From contig DATFVC010000080.1 of NCBI GenBank assembly GCA_035260485.1, positions 1 through 64,000 of the forward strand: a stretch of 64,000 bases of DNA, given 5' to 3'. Origin of the DNA: VRUE01 sp035260485 (GTDB taxonomy: Bacteria > Actinomycetota > Thermoleophilia > Solirubrobacterales > 70-9). The notes beneath the pieces are model-generated. The model was not told where the DNA came from, made no database searches, and was given only the letters and a program-made list of their open reading frames with translations. Below are positions 58,998 to 64,000 of this stretch, piece by piece; the stretch's first letter is position 1; every line of letters starts with the position of its first letter. The position numbers were made by a program, and so were the translations under genes.

Positions 58998-60086
58998 ATG
59001 CGCCGGCCGAACGGCTGGCCCTATCTGCTGACACCGCTGATCCCGGTTGCCGTGGCCCTCGATCTGGCCGGCAGCCCGGCGACGGTCGTCTTCGTCGTCT
59101 CGGCGCTCGGCATCGTGCCCACCGCGGCGCTGATGGGGCGGGCCACCGAGGAGCTGGCGGCCCGGTCGGGACCCGGCATCGGCGGTCTGCTCAACGTCAC
59201 CTTCGGCAACGCCCCGGAGCTGATCATCGCCCTCTTCGCATTGGGGCAGGGCCTGCACGAGGTGGTCAAGGCCTCGATCATCGGCTCGATCATCGGCAAC
59301 ATCCTGCTGGTGATGGGGGCGGCGATGCTGGCCGGCGGGCTGGGACGCGAGAAACAGGTCTTCAGCCGGACGGGGGCGAGCGTGCAGACCTCGATGCTGC
59401 TGCTCGCCGCCGCGGCCTTGCTGATGCCGGCGATCTTCGAGCTGGTTGAGGGAAAGGGTCTGCCGAAGCCCGGCGCCGAGCTCGTCGACTACGGCTCGAC
59501 GGTCGAGCACCTCTCGCTCGCGGTCGCGGTGGTGCTCATCGTGACCTACGTGCTGGGCCTCTTCTTCTCGCTCAAGACACACCGTGACATCTTCAATCCC
59601 GAGTACGGCGAAGAGGACAGCTGGGGCTGGTCGGTGCGCACCTCGGTAATCGCCCTGGCGATAGCCGGCGTGCTGGTCGGGGTGATGTCGGAGGTGCTGG
59701 TCGGCTCGATCAGCGAGGCCTCGCAATCAGCCGGGCTCTCGGAGTTCTTCATCGGGGTGATCGTCGTCGCGATCGTCGGCAACGCGGCCGAGCACTGGGT
59801 CGCGGTCCTCGTCGCGAGGAAGGACAAGATGGATCTCGCGGTCAACATCGCGATCGGCTCCAGCGCCCAGGTGGCGCTCTTCGTCGCCCCGGTGCTGGTG
59901 CTCGCCTCGATCTTCCTCGGCCCCCACCCGCTGGCGCTGGTCTTCAACGGCTTCGAGCTCGGCGCCCTCCTGCTCGCCGTGCTGATCGCCAACTACGTCA
60001 CCCAGGACGGCGAGTCGACCTGGTTCGAGGGGGTCCAGCTGCTCGCCGTCTATCTCGTCCTCGGCATCGCCTTCTACTACGCCTGA
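58998..60086 (+). CDS. cax: calcium/cation:proton antiporter
   Basis: 362 residues, about eleven helices. The two CaCA alpha-repeats are clear: GLLNVTFGNAPELIIALFAL and FFIGVIVVAIVGNAAEHWVAV, each with the key N/E-E pair. Exchanges Ca2+ (or other divalent cation) for protons. Starts 8 bp after the lipoprotein stop. Confidence 0.92.
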   Translation: MRRPNGWPYLLTPLIPVAVALDLAGSPATVVFVVSALGIVPTAALMGRATEELAARSGPGIGGLLNVTFGNAPELIIALFALGQGLHEVVKASIIGSIIGNILLVMGAAMLAGGLGREKQVFSRTGASVQTSMLLLAAAALLMPAIFELVEGKGLPKPGAELVDYGSTVEHLSLAVAVVLIVTYVLGLFFSLKTHRDIFNPEYGEEDSWGWSVRTSVIALAIAGVLVGVMSEVLVGSISEASQSAGLSEFFIGVIVVAIVGNAAEHWVAVLVARKDKMDLAVNIAIGSSAQVALFVAPVLVLASIFLGPHPLALVFNGFELGALLLAVLIANYVTQDGESTWFEGVQLLAVYLVLGIAFYYA

Positions 60087-60184
60087 GCCGGGCTGGGCGG
60101 CCACGGGCGCCGCGCCCGCATCTGAGCCCCGTTCGGGTACGCACGGATGTCGCAGTACGCAAATTGCGCTACGGTGGGAAGGCG

Positions 60185-60799
60185 ATGTCCCCTCCGAACA
60201 GGGTCGAAGCGATAGCGGAGCGCTCCGAGCTGGTTCGCCAGGCGCTCGAGATGGCGCGTGAGCTGCACGACGGGACGGTTCGCGACGTCGGCGACGAAGT
60301 CCCCTTCATCGAGCACCCACTGGCCGTCGCCGAGCTGCTGGCAGAGCACGAGCTGGGTGACGAGCTGGTGGCGGCGGGCTTGCTGCACGACACGCTCGAG
60401 TACACCGACCTCGGGCTCGGGGGGCTGCGCGAGCGCTTCGGGATGAAAGTCGCGATGATCGTCTGCGCGTTGAGCGAAGACTTCGAGATCGAGGACTACG
60501 AAGAGCGCAAGAGGGAGCTTCGCCGCCGGGTCGCCGCGACCGGCATCGAGGCGCAGCGGGTCTTCGCCGCCGACAAGATCGCCAACGTGATCGAGGCGCG
60601 CGACGACTACGTCCTCATCCAGGAGGACGTCGACCTGGGCATGCTGGTCGATCTCGACCTCAAGATCCTCGTCTGGGAGTACGACATGGAAATGCTGATC
60701 GAGACGGACGAAGACGAGCCGCTGTTCAAACTGCTCCCCGAGGAGCTCATCGGGCTCTGGGATCAGCGCTGCACGCAGATGCGCGCCGACTCGGCCTGA
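60185..60799 (+). CDS. HD-domain hydrolase, SpoT-like
   Basis: 204 residues: EMARELHDGTVRD, PFIEHPLAVAELL with the first His, HDTLEYTDLGLGGLRERFG carrying the HD pair, and KIANVIEARDDY. It matches the hydrolase half of RelA/SpoT-type (p)ppGpp enzymes but has no synthetase, TGS or ACT domain. Substrate may be (p)ppGpp or another nucleotide. ATG 60185 has GGGAAGG upstream. Confidence 0.8.
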   Translation: MSPPNRVEAIAERSELVRQALEMARELHDGTVRDVGDEVPFIEHPLAVAELLAEHELGDELVAAGLLHDTLEYTDLGLGGLRERFGMKVAMIVCALSEDFEIEDYEERKRELRRRVAATGIEAQRVFAADKIANVIEARDDYVLIQEDVDLGMLVDLDLKILVWEYDMEMLIETDEDEPLFKLLPEELIGLWDQRCTQMRADSA

Positions 60800-60806
60800 T
60801 CGGCAG

Positions 60807-62081
60807 CTAGGCGCCTGGCGGTCGCAGGTACACCGATTCCTCGCGGAAGCCGAGGGCGCGAGCGGTGGCGATCTGCACGGCTTCGTCGATCGCCGGCCTG
60901 AACCAGCCCTCTTCCCAGGCGTCCGCCGCGACGACGTCGAGAGCCGTGCAGACGGCGCCCATGAGCTTGACCGACTCGATGATCGCAGGCTGGAACTCGA
61001 GCTCGCACAGTTCGATCGTGTGGCGGAGATCGATCAGGAGCGGGGCCGGCGGCACGTCGTCGCCGATCACGATCGGTCGCGGGCGGATCTCACCGTAGAT
61101 CTCGGTTGAGGCGATGTCGTAAAACGGCGCCAGCATCGGCCCGTCATTGCCGAAAAGCAGGCCGGTGTTCGCGCCGCGCAGCTCGGTGCAGCCGATCAGC
61201 AGATCGCAGAAGGTGACCTTCATCAGCGTTTCGACAGCCTTCTCTTCGCCGATCGCCCGCAGCAGGCCGCTCGCCTCGCCGAGGGTGGGCGTTCCGGTTG
61301 ACAGCCTCCTCTCGGCGCAGTCCGGCGTGACGCCGAGCGCCTGGGCGAAGCTCTCCTGATGCAGGCGCTCTGCGCGGGGCCCCTCGCCCCAACGGTCGAA
61401 GCGCTTGGAGACGAGGCAGGGTTGGCCGGCGATCGTCTCCACCGACGTGTGGGCGACCGGCAGTCCGAGTTCGCGGTAGGCGAGGGTGCAGGCGTGCTCG
61501 TTGGGGACCAGCCCTGGGCGCTCGGGCGCTTCGGGCTTGACGATGTGGGTGCTGGGGACGCCTGGCTCCGGCCACGCCCAGCGATCGCTCTCCTCGTCAC
61601 GGACGAGGGCGAGCTTGTGCCGCTCGCCGGGTAGGGCGAAGCGCATTCGTTGCGGGCGGGAACGATCGAAGAAGGCGCCCGGCGGCGCCTGCACGACTTC
61701 CTCCAGCTCGAGTTCGCTCAGCCAGGCGGGGCCGCTCACCTGGCACGGCTCCCCGATCTCCCCCTCGGCCAGGAAGGTGACCGCGCCGAGGCAGTCCCGC
61801 CCCATCTCCGCGATCAGGCGGTAGCCGTCGGCGGGGTCGAGGCCCAGCTCATGGGCGATCGCGTGGCGGCGGCGCCCCTGCGGCAACAGACCCTCGACAT
61901 AGGCGCGGCTGGCATCGGGGCCGAAGGGCTCGCTTCGCACCGGCAGCGAGTTGCTGAGCAGGACTTTCCCAGCGCCGACCTCCTCAACCGTCTCCGGCGC
62001 ATAGGCGAAACTGTAGGTGTGCTCGCCGGCGGGGAACAGCCCGCCGATCCTCTTCCCATGCAGGTAGACATCAAGACTCAT
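60807..62081 (-). CDS. HipA-family protein with degenerate kinase site
   Basis: 424 residues with the HipA N-domain and HipA_C kinase fold: VKPEA (ATP lysine K182), KRFDRW, and APFYDIAST (D322) are kept. The catalytic loop IGATDGHAKN of active HipA reads IGCTELRGAN (296-305): Asp309 equivalent is E300 and His311 equivalent is R302. The autophosphorylated serine loop (GAQEK) reads LPGERHK, without Ser. No hipB lies within 110 bp upstream. Likely inactive or altered. Confidence 0.8.
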   Translation of the reverse strand: MSLDVYLHGKRIGGLFPAGEHTYSFAYAPETVEEVGAGKVLLSNSLPVRSEPFGPDASRAYVEGLLPQGRRRHAIAHELGLDPADGYRLIAEMGRDCLGAVTFLAEGEIGEPCQVSGPAWLSELELEEVVQAPPGAFFDRSRPQRMRFALPGERHKLALVRDEESDRWAWPEPGVPSTHIVKPEAPERPGLVPNEHACTLAYRELGLPVAHTSVETIAGQPCLVSKRFDRWGEGPRAERLHQESFAQALGVTPDCAERRLSTGTPTLGEASGLLRAIGEEKAVETLMKVTFCDLLIGCTELRGANTGLLFGNDGPMLAPFYDIASTEIYGEIRPRPIVIGDDVPPAPLLIDLRHTIELCELEFQPAIIESVKLMGAVCTALDVVAADAWEEGWFRPAIDEAVQIATARALGFREESVYLRPPGA

Positions 62082-62116
62082 CCGGGTCCCCCCTGAGTCG
62101 TGTACTGGTCTCCTTT

Positions 62117-62128
62117 GTTCTAAAGAAC
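62117..62128. promoter_or_regulatory. dyad upstream of hipA-like gene
   Basis: GTTCTAAAGAAC (GTTCT-AA-AGAAC) lies 35 bp upstream of the HipA start, in the 110-bp gap before the bcp stop. It could be the operator of a HipB-like or other regulator encoded elsewhere. Confidence 0.35.
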
Positions 62129-62191
62129 CTAGACCGAATTGTCGCCGGGCGCAATGCCCCCCGGACGAATCGCCGGCTGTCGACCCCGCGC

Positions 62192-62662
62192 TCAGGTCGC
62201 GGTGAGCGCGGCCAGGGCCTCGAGCACGACGTCGTCGTGGGTCTTCGGCGAGACCTTGGGGAAGACCTTGGCGACCTTGCCGTCGGGGTCGATCAGGAAG
62301 GTCGCCCGCTGCACGCCCATGTACCTCTTTCCATACATCGACTTCTCGACCCAGGCGCCGTAGGCGTCGGCGACGGCGTGATCGGCGTCGGCCAGCAGGG
62401 TGAAGTCGAGATCGAACTTCTCGGCGAACTTCTTCACGGCGCCGACCTCGTCGGGGGAGACGCCGATCACCCGCGCGCCCGCCGTGGCGTAGTCGGCGCC
62501 GCGGTCGCGCACGCCGCAGGCCTGGGTCGTGCAGCCGGGCGTGTCTGCGCGGGGATAGAAGTAGAGGACGACGGTCTGGCCGCGCAGGCTGGAGAGGGTC
62601 AGCTCCCCGCCGTCCTGGTCGGGCAGGGTGAAGTCGGGGGCGGTCTGGCCTGCTTCGAGCAT
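62192..62662 (-). CDS. bcp: thioredoxin-dependent peroxiredoxin Bcp/PrxQ
   Basis: 156 residues. Peroxidatic Cys in PRADTPGCTTQACGVRD (with the second Cys five residues on), and the PrxQ blocks GQTAPDFTLPDQDG and YGKRYMGVQRATFLID. Reduces hydroperoxides using thioredoxin. Third gene of a minus-strand operon (8 bp after the acidic protein). Confidence 0.95.
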   Translation of the reverse strand: MLEAGQTAPDFTLPDQDGGELTLSSLRGQTVVLYFYPRADTPGCTTQACGVRDRGADYATAGARVIGVSPDEVGAVKKFAEKFDLDFTLLADADHAVADAYGAWVEKSMYGKRYMGVQRATFLIDPDGKVAKVFPKVSPKTHDDVVLEALAALTAT

Positions 62663-62670
62663 CTGCGGCG

Positions 62671-63006
62671 CTAGTCCTCGCGGCCGGGGTCCTGGCCGTC
62701 CTCGTCCTCGTCCAGCTCCTCGTCGCCCTGTTCGAGCGCGGTCGCCGAGACGGATCCGCTCGAGCCTGGGTGGTAGTGGGTCTGGAACTGCTCCAGCGCC
62801 CGGTCGCGGCGGTCCTCGTCGACCGGAACCTCGTCGGAGATCCGCACCCAGTCGGCCCCCTCGTAGTCCTCGAGGTTGAAGACCTCCTGGTCGAGCGAGG
62901 TCGAATCGTCGACGACGACCAGCACCTCGGTCTGCGGATTGAAGTAGGTCCCGGGCTGGTTGAGCAGCTCCTCGACCTCGTAGAGATTGTCCTGGTCGGC
63001 GGTCAT
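62671..63006 (-). CDS. small acidic hypothetical protein
   Basis: 111 residues rich in Asp/Glu. The first 55 residues (EVEELLNQPGTYFNPQTEVLVVVDDS) could fold; the tail is low-complexity acidic (DEELDEDEDGQDPG). Conserved-looking YFNPQTEVLVVVDDSTSLDQ in the middle. No family recognised. Sits between bcp (8 bp) and the SHOCT-like gene (10 bp). Confidence 0.6.
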   Translation of the reverse strand: MTADQDNLYEVEELLNQPGTYFNPQTEVLVVVDDSTSLDQEVFNLEDYEGADWVRISDEVPVDEDRRDRALEQFQTHYHPGSSGSVSATALEQGDEELDEDEDGQDPGRED

Positions 63007-63016
63007 CGACTCGATC

Positions 63017-63478
63017 CTACAAATCCGTGAGCTGACGGTCGATCTCCACCTCCACGTCAAGCGGCTCCTCGCCCCGGCGCATGCGGCGTTCGTTGCGAGC
63101 GATGACCAGCTCGCGGACCTCGGAACGCAGCTTCTCGTCGATCGCGGGGCCGGCGGCGCCGGGCGCGTTGAGCAACTTTGTCACCTCGGCCTCGACGTTG
63201 AGCGGCGCCTCGCCGCGGAGCTGGCGGCGGTAGGACTTCGCTTCCAACATCTGCCGGGCCTCTGTCGCCTGCAACTTGCGGTCGACCGGCGGTTCGGGCT
63301 GGGAGAGCCGGCTCGGCGGCGGCATTTCCTGCTCGATCGCGAAGGGGCCTTTGCCGACGCTTTGCCAGAGCGGCCCGGTGCGGGCGAAGGCGATCAGGGC
63401 GATCGGCAGGGCGATGAGCGTGATCAGGGTCAGCGCGAAGCCTGCCTGGATGTCGATCAGGTCGCCTACTGGAACCAT
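63017..63478 (-). CDS. membrane protein with duplicated SHOCT-like motif
   Basis: 153 residues from ATG 63478. One helix (about 12-34) and then two copies of a 30-residue motif: EAKSYRRQLRGEAPLNVEAE and IARNERRMRRGEEPLDVEVE, each ending in a leucine-rich turn (TKLLNA / DRQLTD). The RRGExPLDVExE pattern resembles SHOCT-type oligomerisation segments. First gene of the operon with the acidic protein and bcp. Function unknown. Confidence 0.65.
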   Translation of the reverse strand: MVPVGDLIDIQAGFALTLITLIALPIALIAFARTGPLWQSVGKGPFAIEQEMPPPSRLSQPEPPVDRKLQATEARQMLEAKSYRRQLRGEAPLNVEAEVTKLLNAPGAAGPAIDEKLRSEVRELVIARNERRMRRGEEPLDVEVEIDRQLTDL

Positions 63479-63512
63479 CGCCCCCAAGCCTAGAGCCTCT
63501 TCCCCCGCCCAT

Positions 63513-63549
63513 GGGCCTAAAACGTCGCCTATAGGCGCGTTCTAGGCCC
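63513..63549. repeat. GGGCCTA palindrome (element I)
   Basis: GGGCCTA (63513-63519) and TAGGCCC (63543-63549) flank the perfect inner palindrome CGCCTATAGGCG (63526-63537). Matches the core of elements E, F and G. It lies between divergent genes, so a terminator role is unlikely here. Confidence 0.6.
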
Positions 63550-63591
63550 GTCGACCGGCTCGGTGGGCCATCCGCTACCCTTTTGGTGTGG

Positions 63592-63607
63592 TTGACTGAC
63601 CAGTCAA
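63592..63607. promoter_or_regulatory. TetR-type operator-like palindrome (site 4)
   Basis: TTGACTGACCAGTCAA has perfect 6-bp arms around GACC. It lies 38 bp upstream of the acyl-CoA dehydrogenase start. Same consensus as sites at 237, 5275 and 19797. Confidence 0.65.
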
Positions 63608-63645
63608 TCGGTTCACTCCCACTCGAGATAAAGGAGCTTCGAGCA

Positions 63646-64000
63646 GTGGTTGACTTCACCCTGACCGACGAGCAGAAGGATCTGCGAGAGCTGGCGCACA
63701 ACTTTGCGGAGAAAGAGATTCGCAAGGTCGCCTGGGAGCTTGACAAAGAGGGCACCTGGCCCCAGGAGATCATCGACAAGGCCTGGGAGGTCGGGTTGAT
63801 GAACACCCACATACCCGAGGCCTATGGCGGGCCCGGCCTCGACTACCTCTCCGGCTGCCTGATCGAGGAGGAGATGGGCTGGGGCTGCTCCGGCATCGGC
63901 ACCTCGCTGATGGCCAACGGGCTCGCTTCGGCGCCGATCACCCTCGGCGGCTCCGAGGAGACCAAGAAGAAGTACCTGGGGATGCTGACCGAAAGCGCCA
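63646..64000 (+). CDS. acyl-CoA dehydrogenase, N-terminal part (runs off window)
   Basis: 118 codons from GTG 63646 (AAGGAG 9 bp upstream) to the window edge: FTLTDEQKDLRELAHNFAEK and HIPEAYGGPGLDYLSGCLIEEE are the acyl-CoA dehydrogenase N-domain. FAD-dependent alpha,beta-desaturation of acyl-CoA. The catalytic base region lies beyond the window. Confidence 0.9.
   Translation, partial: MVDFTLTDEQKDLRELAHNFAEKEIRKVAWELDKEGTWPQEIIDKAWEVGLMNTHIPEAYGGPGLDYLSGCLIEEEMGWGCSGIGTSLMANGLASAPITLGGSEETKKKYLGMLTESA

Noticed and set aside
62082..62191. A hipB antitoxin gene beside the HipA-like gene
   Set aside because: The 110-bp gap holds a dyad but no open frame with a helix-turn-helix.
1..64000. tRNA, rRNA or CRISPR arrays
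   Set aside because: No T-loop/acceptor pairs, rRNA segments or regularly spaced repeats were seen by eye; a tRNAscan or CRISPR search would settle this.

Overview
The window is about 70% GC, gene-dense chromosomal DNA with many GTG and TTG starts, stop/start overlaps and lipoproteins. An actinobacterial-type integration host factor, Mce-type permeases, MMPL/RND lipid exporters, LCP ligase, SCP2 fusions and FmdB together point to Actinomycetota, most likely class Thermoleophilia (Solirubrobacterales-like). This is inferred from gene content, not from a marker tree. I saw no rRNA, tRNA or CRISPR array, and no gene-free stretch longer than about 300 bases.

Layout. 1-8.4 kb: the edge of an IS481-like element, then a lipid-metabolism block (MMPL exporter, amidase, di-iron/SCP2 fusion protein, secreted lipase, acyl-CoA ligase). 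8.4-10.6 kb: two FKBP lipoproteins, a decayed third copy and a winged-helix protein. 10.6-17 kb: housekeeping genes (glyQS, fmdB-like, LCP, ROK glucokinase, rsmI, metG). 17-21.6 kb: flavin oxidase, aldehyde dehydrogenase, sugar dehydrogenase and a lipoprotein. 21.8-28.4 kb: an Mce-type transporter core (two permeases and an ATPase) followed by an RND exporter, a redoxin and a B3/B4 protein. 28.4-36 kb: small membrane proteins, mIHF, a serine-palmitoyltransferase-like enzyme divergent from a GNAT, a DNA glycosylase, and a PAS-GAF-GGDEF-EAL protein. 36-45 kb: a ThiXYZ-like transporter, TauE, an Rrf2 regulator, a foreign-looking class III nucleotidyl cyclase, and a sulfate transporter operon. 46-53 kb: pstSCAB coupled to four further genes ending in a phosphoesterase, then a second Rrf2. 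53-64 kb: a frameshifted ChrA, small membrane proteins, a MoxR/CoxE pair, Cax, an HD protein, a degenerate HipA, Bcp, and the start of an acyl-CoA dehydrogenase.

Three patterns run across the window. (1) Four near-identical 16-bp palindromes lie just upstream of the MMPL, di-iron/SCP2, aldehyde dehydrogenase and acyl-CoA dehydrogenase genes. They look like operators of one TetR-type lipid regulon. (2) At least ten long inverted repeats are present. Several are related in sequence. Some sit immediately after stop codons, while three lie inside open reading frames (the same cytosolic loop of two MMPL/RND exporters, and the N-terminus of PstB). This recalls protein-coding palindromic elements. 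(3) Two cysteine-free Rrf2 regulators each lie near a CTGACC-A/G-rich-CGGTC palindrome next to sulfur or oxyanion transport genes.

The best candidates for new biology are the palindrome family, the orphan cyclase with a possible AGS-C-like tail (Pycsar-like, without an effector), the possible ceramide-synthesis pair, and the pst-coupled phosphoesterase operon.
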